Shown piece by piece: positions 36,855 to 45,272 of a DNA stretch of 64,000 bases. The stretch is taken from assembly GCA_019118605.1 (NCBI GenBank), contig DWYP01000014.1, positions 1-64,000 on the forward strand. The letters are read 5' to 3'. The notes under the pieces are model-generated. The model had not been told where the DNA came from, searched no databases, and saw nothing but the letters and a program-made list of their open reading frames with translations. Position numbers and translations under genes: made by a program. Position 1 is the first letter of the stretch, and every line of letters begins with the position of its first letter. The stretch is from Candidatus Alistipes faecavium (GTDB taxonomy: Bacteria; Bacteroidota; Bacteroidia; Bacteroidales; Rikenellaceae).

Positions 36855-37700
36855 ATGAAGCGATTGTTATTCATCCTGATTCTGACCGGCCTGTTCGCGG
36901 TGACGCATGCTGCGGAGCAGACCGACAGCTTGTCGCCGGAGTCTGCCCGGATGCCGGAACTTCCCGGAACGGAAGCCGCGGCGCCGGCGGCAGTCGGGGG
37001 CGTTTCGTCCGACGAACTGTGGAACCGGGCCAACACGGCCTATATCAACGGCGACTATCACGGGGCCGTGGAGTACTACGAAGAGATCCTCTCCCGGGGT
37101 CTGGGCTCCGTGAAGCTCTACTACAACCTTGCCAACTCCTACTTCAAGGAGGAGCGCCTGGGCAAGGCGATTCTCTTCTACCACCGTGCGCTGCGCATGG
37201 CTCCGGGCAACGACGACGTGCGCTACAACCTGCAGGTCGCCGAGGCGCGCGCGAAGGACAAGATCGAGCTGATTCCCGAGTTCTTCCTCACGAAGTGGAT
37301 GCGCGACGTGCGCCACACGATGAGCTGCACGGCCTGGAGCCTGCTGTCGCTCGTGGTGCTGCTCTGCGCGCTGGGGCTGTTTCTGCTCTACCTGCTGGCT
37401 TCGCGGCTGTCGCTGCGCAAGGCGGGATTTTACGGCACGCTCGTTGCCGTGGTGCTCTTTGTCGCCTCGAGCTGGTTCGCTCTGGGCGAGCGGCGCGAGA
37501 TGCTCGACGATACGCAGGCCGTGGTGATGTCGACCTCGACGGCCGTGAAGAGCTCCCCGGACAAGTCGGCGACCGACCTCTTCGTGCTGCACGAAGGGAC
37601 GCTCGTGGAGATTTCGGATCGCCTCGACGGATGGTGCGAGGTGACCATCGCCGACGGCAAGAAGGGGTGGCTGGAGTCGAAAACGATCGAAACGATATAG
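36855..37700 (+). CDS. batE: BatE: TPR and SH3-like membrane protein
   Basis: 281 residues. A signal peptide ending VTHA, then a TPR unit (ELWNRANTAYINGDYHGAVE; SVKLYYNLANSYFKEERLGK; YHRALRMAPGNDDVRYNLQV). Two membrane helices follow (SLLSLVVLLCALGLFLLYLL and YGTLVAVVLFVASSWFAL), then a C-terminal bacterial SH3-like domain (VKSSPDKSATDLFVLHEGTL). This order is diagnostic of BatE. It is co-transcribed with batD and probably recR (13 bp downstream). Confidence 0.88.
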   Translation: MKRLLFILILTGLFAVTHAAEQTDSLSPESARMPELPGTEAAAPAAVGGVSSDELWNRANTAYINGDYHGAVEYYEEILSRGLGSVKLYYNLANSYFKEERLGKAILFYHRALRMAPGNDDVRYNLQVAEARAKDKIELIPEFFLTKWMRDVRHTMSCTAWSLLSLVVLLCALGLFLLYLLASRLSLRKAGFYGTLVAVVLFVASSWFALGERREMLDDTQAVVMSTSTAVKSSPDKSATDLFVLHEGTLVEISDRLDGWCEVTIADGKKGWLESKTIETI

Positions 37701-37713
37701 ACGCTGCCGATAG

Positions 37714-38310
37714 ATGTCGAAGCTTTTGCAGGACGTGGTCGGGGAGTTGACGAAACTCCCGGGAGTGGGGCGCCGCACGGCGCTGCGGCTGGCGATGCAC
37801 ATCCTTCGCATGGAGCGCGAGTCGGTCTCCGACATGACGCGGAGCATCGACCGCTTCCGCACGGAGATCCGCCGCTGCGCGGTGTGCAACGACCTCTCGG
37901 ACGAGGAGATCTGCCCGATCTGCAGCGACCCGGAACGTGACCGCACGACGATCTGCGTCGTGGAACAGGTGGCCGACGTGCTCTCGATCGAGAACACGCA
38001 CCAGTACCGGGGTCTGTACCATGTGCTCGGGGGCGTGATCTCCCCGATGCAAGGGATTGCGCCGTCGGACCTTACGATCGACCTGCTGTGCGAGCGTCTG
38101 CGCGGCGGGGAGGTGCGGGAGGTGATCCTCGCCATCTCGACCTCGGTCGAGGGGGAGACGACGCTCTTCTACCTGATGAACCGCCTGCGGCAGTTCGAGG
38201 GGCTGAAGATCACCTCGATTGCCCGGGGCATCGGCTTCGGCGACGAACTGGAGTACGTCGATGAGCTGACCATCACGCATGCGCTGCTCAACCGGCGGGA
38301 AATAGAATGA
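37714..38310 (+). CDS. recR: Recombination protein RecR
   Basis: 198 residues. RecR forms a DNA clamp that loads RecA at gaps with RecO and RecF. The N-terminal helix-hairpin-helix is LTKLPGVGRRTALRLAMHIL. A four-Cys zinc finger is C-AVC-N9-CPIC, and the Toprim domain starts TICVVEQVADVLSIE. The length is exact for the family. It is in a likely operon with batD-batE. recF, its partner, is encoded about 8 kb away. Confidence 0.97.
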   Translation: MSKLLQDVVGELTKLPGVGRRTALRLAMHILRMERESVSDMTRSIDRFRTEIRRCAVCNDLSDEEICPICSDPERDRTTICVVEQVADVLSIENTHQYRGLYHVLGGVISPMQGIAPSDLTIDLLCERLRGGEVREVILAISTSVEGETTLFYLMNRLRQFEGLKITSIARGIGFGDELEYVDELTITHALLNRREIE

Positions 38311-38356
38311 CGACAAAAAGGTTTTACAATACAAACACAAAAAACACTTCAAGATT

Positions 38357-39355
38357 ATGGAATTTCTGACTAACGAGAAACTCACCATCGTGGGAGCTGC
38401 CGGCATGATCGGCTCGAACATGGCCCAGACGGCGCTGATGATGCACCTGACGCCCAACATCTGTCTGTACGATCCTTTCGGTCCGGCTCTGGAGGGCGTT
38501 GCCGAGGAGCTGTACCACTGCGCCTTCGAAGGTGCGAACATTACCTGGACGACCGACATCAAGGAGGCGCTGAGCGGCGCATCGTATGTCGTATCGTCGG
38601 GCGGCGCGGCCCGCAAGGCCGGCATGACGCGCGAGGACCTGCTCAAGGGCAACGCGCAGATCGCCGAGGAATTCGGCAAGAACCTCAAGGAGTACTGCCC
38701 CGAGGTGAAGCATGTGGTGGTGATTTTCAACCCGGCCGACATCACGGGCCTTATCACGCTGATCTACGGAGGTCTGAAGCCCTCGCAGGTGACGACCCTC
38801 GCGGCGCTCGATTCGACGCGTCTGCGTTCGGAGCTGGCGAAGTACTTCAAGATCTCGCCCGACGAGGTGCGCAACTGCCGCACGTACGGCGGCCACGGTG
38901 AGCAGATGGCCGTCTTCGCCTCGACGACGACGGTTGCCGGGAAACCCCTTTCGGAGCTCATCGGCACGCAGATGCCCGAGGCTGACTGGGCCGACCTGCA
39001 GCAGCGCGTGATCCAGGGCGGCAAGCACATCATCGACCTGCGCGGGCGCTCGTCGTTCCAGAGCCCGGCCTATGTTTCGATCTGCATGATCGCGGCAGCC
39101 ATGGGCGGCAAGCCGTTCGAGTATCCTGCCGGCGTGTATGTCAACAACGGGGAATTCAACCACATCCTCATGGCGATGGAGACCGAGATCACCAAGGACG
39201 GTGCGCACTACAAGGAGGTCAAGGGCACTCCGGCCGAGCACAAGAAGCTGCAGGAGAGCTACGAGCACCTGTGCAAGCTGCGCGACGAGGTGATCGGGAT
39301 GGGTGTCCTGCCTCCCGTATCGGAGTGGAGCAAGGTGAACCCGAACCTGAAATAG
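38357..39355 (+). CDS. mdh: Malate dehydrogenase
   Basis: 332 residues. NAD(P)-dependent malate/oxaloacetate oxidoreductase. The nucleotide motif is GAAGMIGSN (residues 13-21). The region SSGGAARKAGMTREDLLKGN is equivalent to the substrate arginine loop. FNPADITGLITLIYGGL and the catalytic His in RTYGGHGEQMAVF support the LDH/MDH family. It lies 46 bp after recR and may have its own start. A strong terminator follows. Confidence 0.9.
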   Translation: MEFLTNEKLTIVGAAGMIGSNMAQTALMMHLTPNICLYDPFGPALEGVAEELYHCAFEGANITWTTDIKEALSGASYVVSSGGAARKAGMTREDLLKGNAQIAEEFGKNLKEYCPEVKHVVVIFNPADITGLITLIYGGLKPSQVTTLAALDSTRLRSELAKYFKISPDEVRNCRTYGGHGEQMAVFASTTTVAGKPLSELIGTQMPEADWADLQQRVIQGGKHIIDLRGRSSFQSPAYVSICMIAAAMGGKPFEYPAGVYVNNGEFNHILMAMETEITKDGAHYKEVKGTPAEHKKLQESYEHLCKLRDEVIGMGVLPPVSEWSKVNPNLK

Positions 39356-39396
39356 TCGGGGCGCAGGGGATTCCGGAGGGGTCCCCGCATGAAAAA

Positions 39397-39426
39397 CCCG
39401 GATGCCGTGCGGCGTCCGGGTTTTTT
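39397..39426 (+). terminator. Terminator after mdh
   Basis: Stem CCCGGATGCC / GGCGTCCGGG (one G-U) with loop GTGC, then TTTTTT. The upstream AAAAA would let it work on the other strand for the convergent META gene. Confidence 0.9.
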
Positions 39427-39454
39427 CGTGTGAGTTCCTGTGTGTCGGGTCCGG

Positions 39455-39877
39455 TTAGGGCAGGGCCTGGAAGACGGCGTGCAGCTCGCCGTTCGAAAGC
39501 AGCAGCAGCATCGGGCCGTCCATGTCGTAGTGGGTCGTCGCCTCGATGGCGCGGAGGAACTGCTGCTCCTGGTCGAGGTTCGGGCAGGCCATCTTCGTCG
39601 TGGCCAGCGGCCCGATCTTCAGGGCCCGGCGTTCACCCGTAGTATAGCTGCCCATCAGGCGGTTGCAGGCTCCGGCACCCGAGACGCTCCCGTTCTCGAG
39701 CTTCAGGACGAAGGTCTCCGGCGCAGCCTTCACGCTGCGGCCGTCGAGCTGGATGAGCTGCCACTCGGTGCCCTCGAGCGGACGTCGTGTTTTTTTCTGA
39801 TAGGAGCGGCAGTTGCAGCATCCGGCTGTAAGAGCGACCGTTGCGGCGAGCGCGGCGATACGGAAGAGAATTTTCAT
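39455..39877 (-). CDS. META/HslJ-like domain lipoprotein
   Basis: 140 residues from MKILFRIAALAATVALTAGC; Cys20 ends the lipobox LTAGC. The longer frame starts upstream of the promoter and is rejected. The META domain is shown by LEGTEWQLIQLDGRSV, GAGACNRLMGSYTTGERRAL and LATTKMACPNLDQEQQFLRA. META-domain proteins such as HslJ are envelope or stress linked with no enzymatic role established. It is convergent with mdh and divergent from ridA. Confidence 0.85.
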   Translation of the reverse strand: MKILFRIAALAATVALTAGCCNCRSYQKKTRRPLEGTEWQLIQLDGRSVKAAPETFVLKLENGSVSGAGACNRLMGSYTTGERRALKIGPLATTKMACPNLDQEQQFLRAIEATTHYDMDGPMLLLLSNGELHAVFQALP

Positions 39878-39901
39878 GCGATTCGGTGTTTTTCGTTGCT
39901 G

Positions 39902-39929
39902 CAAATATAGGGAAATAATCGTACCTTTG
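39902..39929. promoter_or_regulatory. Divergent -7 boxes for META gene (-) and ridA (+)
   Basis: Minus TATATTTG at 39902-39909 and plus TACCTTTG at 39922-39929, 12 bp apart back to back. The two promoters must overlap. Confidence 0.7.
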
Positions 39930-40022
39930 TACAATGGCGCCCGGGAATGCCTCTGCAAAGGACTCTTCCCGGCGCGTTGCATCCGCACGACGATCGATCA
40001 TAAAGATAAAAACACGAAAACC

Positions 40023-40397
40023 ATGAAGAAAATCATTGCTTCGCCCCATGCGCCGAAGGCTGTGGGCCCCTATTCGCAGGCCGTCGAGTGCGGCGGAACC
40101 CTTTACATTTCGGGACAGCTGCCGATCGATGCCTCCACGGGCAAGATGGCCGAGGGCATCGAGGCGCAGACGCGCCAGTCGCTCGAGAACCTGGGCCATA
40201 TCCTCCGTGAGGCGGGTTACAGCTATTCGAACATTGTGAAGATGACCGTGCTGCTGCAGTCGATCGGGGATTTCTCGGCCATGAATGCCGTGTATGCCGA
40301 GTACTTCACCTCGGAGATGCCGGCGCGCGTCTGCTACCAGGTGGGAGCGCTGCCGATGGGTGCGCAGGTCGAGATCGACGCCGTGGCGGTGAAGTAA
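40023..40397 (+). CDS. ridA: Reactive intermediate/imine deaminase RidA
   Basis: 124 residues, MKKIIASPHAPKAVGPYSQA and onward. RidA hydrolyses reactive enamines/imines released by PLP enzymes. Signature parts: YSQAVECGGTLYISGQLPID, TRQSLENLGHILREAGYS, and PARVCYQVGALPMGAQVEID with the substrate-binding arginine. The length is exact. The leader from its -7 box is about 85 nt. Confidence 0.96.
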   Translation: MKKIIASPHAPKAVGPYSQAVECGGTLYISGQLPIDASTGKMAEGIEAQTRQSLENLGHILREAGYSYSNIVKMTVLLQSIGDFSAMNAVYAEYFTSEMPARVCYQVGALPMGAQVEIDAVAVK

Positions 40398-40796
40398 TCC
40401 GCCGCGGGTTGTCCGGAGGGCGCGGCCGACATTCCCAATCGCTGCGCGACGACCTCCGGCGTGCTTCCCGTATTGTTTTTTCCGTCCGTGCGGCGACTGC
40501 CGGCCCGGAGACCTTGCGCGCCGCGCGGGAAATGCCGGGCGGGGAGGTGTGTCCCTCTTTGTTCCGGACCTTCCCGGTTGCGGAGAGGGTGCCGCATCGG
40601 GTGCCGGGTGCCGCAATCCCCCTCCGACGGGCCCCGGGCGTACGCGGGGCGCCGATCGGTTCATTTTGTAGATAACTTGTGGATAAGTTTGGCCCGGGAT
40701 ATTGGTTTTTTCGCGAGAAAAACGTCAATTTTGTAAGACCGGACTTTGTCCCGGGTTCACGTCCGTTTGTCCGTAAAGTATAATATTGAGATAGTT
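40398..40796 (+). promoter_or_regulatory. Gap upstream of nrdJ with candidate promoter and operator
   Basis: No gene is seen. TAAGTTTG at 40684-40691 is a candidate -7 box (TTTG 15 bp upstream, a short spacer). A near palindrome around TCGCGA with T and A flanks at 40705-40723 lies just downstream and could be an operator. The leader to the ATG would be about 100 nt. I looked for a cobalamin riboswitch and could not support one. Confidence 0.4.
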
Positions 40797-43346
40797 ATGT
40801 CAAAAGTCTCCACACCTGACACGCCGCGGAAGGTCAACTACAACGACGCGGTCGCCGAGTCGAAAAAGTATTTCGACGGGGACGATCTGGCCGCTACGGT
40901 ATGGGTCAGCAAGTATGCCCTCAAGGATTCCATGGGCAACATTTATGAAAAATCCCCGCGCGAAATGCACGAGCGGATCGCCTCCGAGATCGAGCGCATC
41001 GAGCAGAAGTATCCCAACCCGCTCTCGCGCGAGGAGGCCTTCTTCTTGCTCGACCACTTCCGCTATGTCATTCCGCAGGGCGGCCCGATGACCGGCATCG
41101 GCAACAACTTCCAGGTGGCGTCGCTGTCGAACTGCTTCGTGATCGGCCACAAGCATCCGGCCGACTCCTACGGAGGCATCTTCCGCATCGACGAGGAGCA
41201 GGTGCAGCTCATGAAGCGCCGCGGCGGCGTGGGCCACGACCTCTCGCACATCCGCCCCACGGGCAGCCCGGTGCTGAACTCGGCCCTCACGTCGACGGGT
41301 ATCGTTCCCTTCATGGAGCGCTATTCGAACTCCACGCGCGAGGTGGCGCAGGACGGACGGCGCGGCGCGCTGATGCTGTCGCTGTCGATCAAGCATCCGG
41401 ATGCCGAGCGGTTCATCGATGCCAAGGTCGACACGGGCAAGGTCACCGGTGCGAATGTCTCGATCAAGATCGACGACGAGTTCATGCGTGCGGCGCTGGC
41501 CGGGAAAAAGTACCACCAGCAGTTCCCGATCAACTCCGAGCACCCGAAATACGAGCAGGACATCGACGCCAAAAAGTTGTGGGAGAAGATCATCCACAAC
41601 GCCTGGAAATCGGCCGAGCCGGGCGTGCTGTTCTGGGACACGATCCTGCGCGAGAGCGTGCCCGACTGCTACGCCGACGAGGGCTTCGTCACGGTGTCGA
41701 CGAACCCCTGCGGGGAGATCCCCCTCTGCCCCTACGATTCGTGCCGCCTGCTGGCGCTGAACCTGCTGAGCTATGTGGACAATCCGTTCAAGGCCGACGC
41801 GAAGTTCAACTTCGAGCGTTTCCGCGACCATGTGGGCAAGGCGATGCACATGATGGACGACATCATCGACCTGGAGCTTGAAAAGGTCGAGCTGATTATC
41901 CAGAAGATCGAGAACGATCCGGAGGACATCGACGTGCGCCGCGTGGAGCTGGAGCTGTGGAAGAAGATCCGCACGATGGCCCAGAAGGGCCGCCGCACGG
42001 GCCTCGGCATCACGGCCGAGGGCGACATGCTCGCCGCCCTGGGTCTGCGCTACGGCTCGCAGGAGGCCATCGACTTCGCCGTCGAGGTGCAGAAGACACT
42101 GGCCGTCGAAGCCTATCGCGCCTCGGTGAAGATGGCCGCCGAGCGGGGCCCGTTCCCGATCTACGACGCCGCGAAGGAGGCCGGCAACCCGATGATCGCG
42201 CGCATCCGCGAGGCCGATCCGGCGCTCTACGAGGAGATGACGCGCGTCGGGCGGCGCAATATCGCCATGCTGACCATCGCCCCGACGGGCACCACGTCGC
42301 TCATGTCGCAAACCACCTCGGGCATCGAGCCGGTGTTCCGCACGGTCTACAAGCGCCGCCGGAAGATCAACCCCTCGGACCACGACACGCACGTGGACTA
42401 CGAGGACGAGACGGGCGAGAAGTTCCAGGAGTACAACGTCTACCACCACAACTTCGTGAAGTGGCTCGACGCCAACGGATACGACACCTCGAAACTGGAG
42501 ACGATCTCCGACGAGGAGCTCGAGCAGTGGGTCAAGGCGTCGCCCTATCACGGCGCGACGGCCAACGACATCGACTGGGTGGCCAAGGTCAAGATGCAGG
42601 GTGCGATCCAGAAGTGGGTCGACCATTCGATTTCGGTGACGGTGAACCTTCCGAACAACGTCTCGGAGGCGCTCGTGGCCGACGTCTACCGCACGGCCTG
42701 GGAGTGCGGCTGCAAGGGCGTCACGGTCTACCGCGACGGATGCCGCGACGGCGTGCTGCTGGCCAAGGGCTCGAAGAAGAGCCGTTGCGAGGAGCATCCG
42801 GGCGAGGTGCCGAAGCGCCCGAAGTCCATTCCCGCCGACATCGTGCGCTTCAAGAACGGCTCCGAGGACTGGATCGCCTTCGTGGGGCTGCAGAACGGCC
42901 GTCCGTACGAGATCTTCACGGGTAAGATCGAGGAGGACGCCATGTACATCCCGCCGAAGATCAAGAAGGGCTACATCATTAAGGTGCGCGAGGAGGACGG
43001 TACGAAGCGTTACGACTTCCAGTACACCGACCGCTACGGGTATACGAACACCATCGGCGGCATCTCGCGCCTGTTCAACGAGGAGTTCTGGAACTACGCC
43101 AAGCTCATTTCGGGCGTGCTGCGCCACGGCATGCCGATCGAGAAGACGGTGTCGCTCATCGAGTCGCTGCATCTGGACAGCGTGTCGATCAACACGTGGA
43201 AGACGGGCGTCTGCCGCGCGCTGAAGCAGTACATCGTCGACGGCACGCGGTCGAAGGGCAAATGCCCGAGCTGCGGACAGGAGAACATGGCCTATCAGAA
43301 CGGCTGTCTGACGTGCATGTCCTGCGGCTACTCCAAGTGCGGATGA
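40797..43346 (+). CDS. nrdJ: Adenosylcobalamin-dependent ribonucleotide reductase (class II)
   Basis: 849 residues from MSKVSTPDTPRKVNYNDAVA. It reduces ribonucleotides to deoxyribonucleotides using B12 as radical source, with or without oxygen. The N-terminal catalytic part has ASLSNCFVIG with the first redox cysteine, RRGGVGHDLSHIRP, and the thiyl/acid motif STNPCGEIPLCPYDSCRLLALN. IAPTGTTSLMSQTTSGIEPV binds phosphate. The C-terminus has the zinc-ribbon-like CPSCGQENMAYQNGCLTCMS with the redox tail SCGYSKCG. It implies cobalamin uptake; the FecCD importer at 4232-7148 is one candidate. Confidence 0.96.
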   Translation: MSKVSTPDTPRKVNYNDAVAESKKYFDGDDLAATVWVSKYALKDSMGNIYEKSPREMHERIASEIERIEQKYPNPLSREEAFFLLDHFRYVIPQGGPMTGIGNNFQVASLSNCFVIGHKHPADSYGGIFRIDEEQVQLMKRRGGVGHDLSHIRPTGSPVLNSALTSTGIVPFMERYSNSTREVAQDGRRGALMLSLSIKHPDAERFIDAKVDTGKVTGANVSIKIDDEFMRAALAGKKYHQQFPINSEHPKYEQDIDAKKLWEKIIHNAWKSAEPGVLFWDTILRESVPDCYADEGFVTVSTNPCGEIPLCPYDSCRLLALNLLSYVDNPFKADAKFNFERFRDHVGKAMHMMDDIIDLELEKVELIIQKIENDPEDIDVRRVELELWKKIRTMAQKGRRTGLGITAEGDMLAALGLRYGSQEAIDFAVEVQKTLAVEAYRASVKMAAERGPFPIYDAAKEAGNPMIARIREADPALYEEMTRVGRRNIAMLTIAPTGTTSLMSQTTSGIEPVFRTVYKRRRKINPSDHDTHVDYEDETGEKFQEYNVYHHNFVKWLDANGYDTSKLETISDEELEQWVKASPYHGATANDIDWVAKVKMQGAIQKWVDHSISVTVNLPNNVSEALVADVYRTAWECGCKGVTVYRDGCRDGVLLAKGSKKSRCEEHPGEVPKRPKSIPADIVRFKNGSEDWIAFVGLQNGRPYEIFTGKIEEDAMYIPPKIKKGYIIKVREEDGTKRYDFQYTDRYGYTNTIGGISRLFNEEFWNYAKLISGVLRHGMPIEKTVSLIESLHLDSVSINTWKTGVCRALKQYIVDGTRSKGKCPSCGQENMAYQNGCLTCMSCGYSKCG

Positions 43347-43394
43347 TGATGCCGGCGGCGCCCTGCGGGGCGTCCGGAGGATTTTGTTCCCAAA

Positions 43395-43425
43395 GGGCCC
43401 GAAAGCTCAACTTTCGGGCCCTTTT
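43395..43425 (+). terminator. nrdJ terminator
   Basis: An 11-bp perfect stem GGGCCCGAAAG / CTTTCGGGCCC, 5-nt loop, then TTTTCGG. Confidence 0.85.
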
Positions 43426-43570
43426 CGGTTCGGGGGCTTCGATTTTCCCGTTCCCGGTCGAATAATGAATGATTTTTGAGGGAGAAGGGCAGCATCCGTT
43501 CCCGGACGAGCGGACTGAACAGATGAAATGTCGTTCTTTCATTCACTTATTCATTCATTATCATTGTACT
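43426..43570. repeat. Leader of the OmpA gene with ATTCA repeats
   Basis: ATTCA-type short repeats at about 43538-43565 directly precede the start codon. No exact TAnnTTTG box is visible; TATCATTG at 43559-43566 has one mismatch but is too close to the ATG to be certain. Confidence 0.4.
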
Positions 43571-44770
43571 ATGAAAAAATTTGCTTTTATTCTCGGCGCC
43601 CTGGTCCTTGCCGGCTCGACCGTATCGGCTCAGGATATGCCTAAAAAGCCCAGTTTCGCGGGGTTCGTGACCAACGGCTTCTGGGACAACTGGGAGATCT
43701 CGCTCGGGGCGGGCAGCGGCACGGCCTTCTCGAACGGGGACAACCTCGGAGCCCGGAAGGATCGCTTCGGATTCGAGGGGAACTTTGCGATCACGAAATG
43801 GATCCATCCGGTCGTGGGCATGCGCGCCCAGCTGCAGGGCGGGTGGTTCAACAACTTCGATCCCGTGGGAGGGAAGATGACCTGGCCCTACCTGTTCGCA
43901 CACGCCGACGCCATGATCAACCTCTCGAACTGGATCGGCGGATACCGTGAGGATCGTGCCTATTATGCCGTGCCGTTCGCCGGTTTCGGATACGTGGCCA
44001 CGAACTTCACCGACAAGAGCCAGACCGACAACATGTCGGGCACGAGTCAGGGATTTGCCGTGGCCGCGGGTCTTCTCAACAAGTTCCGCATTTCGCGGGC
44101 CTTCGATTTCAACATCGAGCTCAAGGGCATGCTGATGCGTTCGGCCGACACTCCGGTGGCGTTCGACGGCTCGTACCTCTTCGGGCTTACGGCAACGGCA
44201 GGATTTACGTACCGCTTCAACCAGCGTGCGTGGACGCGGGGCCTGCCGGGATATACGATGGCCGACATCGAGGCCTTCCAGGATGCCGTAGCCGCCAGCC
44301 TGGCTGCCGCCGCGGTGCTTGAGGCCGAGAATGCCGATCTTTCGCAGCAGCTCACCAAGGCCCAGAAGGCGCAGGCTGCTGCCGAAGCTGCCGCCGCCAA
44401 GGCGCAGGCCGCCGCCGCTGCCGCTCCGACCGCCCCGGCCAATCCGGCTGTCGACGAGGAGACGATCATCCTGTTCAACTACAGCATGTCGACGCTGACC
44501 CCGCAGGAGCAGACGCGTCTGAAGCTCGTAGCCGACAAGATCAAGAGCGGCCCGTCGGATGCCGTCTATACGATTGTCGGATATGCCGACCAGCAGACCG
44601 GATCGAAGAGCGGCAACAAGCGCGTGGCCGAGAACCGAGCCAAACGGGTCTATGACTACCTGATTTCGCTGGGTGTGAATGCCGATCAGCTGACCTACGA
44701 AGGCAAGGGCAACTCGCCCGATCCGTTCAAGGAGGTGCAGGACGCCAACCGCGCCGCGATCATCCAGTAA
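43571..44770 (+). CDS. OmpA-family outer-membrane protein
   Basis: 399 residues from MKKFAFILGALVLAGSTVSA, a signal peptide. Residues about 20-225 form an outer-membrane barrel (WEISLGAGSGTAFSNGDNLG, then YLFGLTATAGFTYRFNQRAW). An Ala/Glu/Gln-rich coiled-coil linker (about 240-300) precedes the OmpA C-terminal peptidoglycan-binding domain (IILFNYSMSTLTPQEQTRLK, then GNKRVAENRAKRVYDYLISL). It tethers the outer membrane to peptidoglycan and is usually very abundant. It is monocistronic. Confidence 0.93.
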   Translation: MKKFAFILGALVLAGSTVSAQDMPKKPSFAGFVTNGFWDNWEISLGAGSGTAFSNGDNLGARKDRFGFEGNFAITKWIHPVVGMRAQLQGGWFNNFDPVGGKMTWPYLFAHADAMINLSNWIGGYREDRAYYAVPFAGFGYVATNFTDKSQTDNMSGTSQGFAVAAGLLNKFRISRAFDFNIELKGMLMRSADTPVAFDGSYLFGLTATAGFTYRFNQRAWTRGLPGYTMADIEAFQDAVAASLAAAAVLEAENADLSQQLTKAQKAQAAAEAAAAKAQAAAAAAPTAPANPAVDEETIILFNYSMSTLTPQEQTRLKLVADKIKSGPSDAVYTIVGYADQQTGSKSGNKRVAENRAKRVYDYLISLGVNADQLTYEGKGNSPDPFKEVQDANRAAIIQ

Positions 44771-44840
44771 TGCCAGGGCCCGGAACCCCGGCGGAGCGCA
44801 GATCGTCCGGACGATAAACCCGCCGGCGGATGAAAAGGGC

Positions 44841-44875
44841 AGAGGTGCAGGAGCGTATCCTGCGCCTCTTTTTTT
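44841..44875 (+). terminator. Terminator after the OmpA gene
   Basis: A 12-bp stem AGAGGTGCAGGA / TCCTGCGCCTCT (one mismatch), 5-nt loop, then a T run. Confidence 0.85.
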
Positions 44876-44978
44876 GTGCGCGGAGGGGATGCGTTTTCGT
44901 ACGCGTGACGTGCGTGTGATTCCGGCATTCTTTGGGCCGGGAGGGAGGGGAGGAGATTCGGGAGGCTCCGGTCGCGGG

Positions 44979-45272
44979 TCAGCGGATCTCGACGGCCTGG
45001 ACGATGCGGATGCCCGCGCGGCGGTTGATAGCCTCGCAGAGGGCGTCGCGCTGGAGGAAGAGCTCCGAGCGCAGGACGCTCGAACGCATGCGGACATGGA
45101 GGATGTGCCTGCTGTCGAGGCGCAGCTCCGTGGTCTCGGCGGCGGCGCGTTCGCCGACGACCGCACGCCACGTGTCGGGCAGCTTCCCTTCGGCAACCTT
45201 CGCGGCGACATAGGGGCGTTTGAAGAACTCCTCGAGCAGGTCGCCCACGAGCATGGTTTTCGTGCGTCTCAT
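44979..45272 (-). CDS. DUF721 (DciA-like) protein
   Basis: 97 residues, MRRTKTMLVGDLLEEFFKRP and onward, with the DUF721 core LPDTWRAVVGERAAAETTEL and SSVLRSELFLQRDALCEAIN. DUF721 proteins beside recF resemble DciA, which loads the replicative helicase in bacteria lacking DnaC. That role is established for DciA and inferred here. The start codon overlaps the recF stop codon by 4 bp (ATGA), so translation is coupled. Confidence 0.85.
   Translation of the reverse strand: MRRTKTMLVGDLLEEFFKRPYVAAKVAEGKLPDTWRAVVGERAAAETTELRLDSRHILHVRMRSSVLRSELFLQRDALCEAINRRAGIRIVQAVEIR

Noticed and set aside
40398..40680. Possible cobalamin riboswitch upstream of the B12-dependent nrdJ
   Set aside because: GGAGACC (40507-40513) resembles part of the riboswitch core, but the GCCACTG B12 box and the order GGGAA, then B12 box, then GGAGACC are absent on the plus strand. 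A covariance-model search (RF00174) would settle it.
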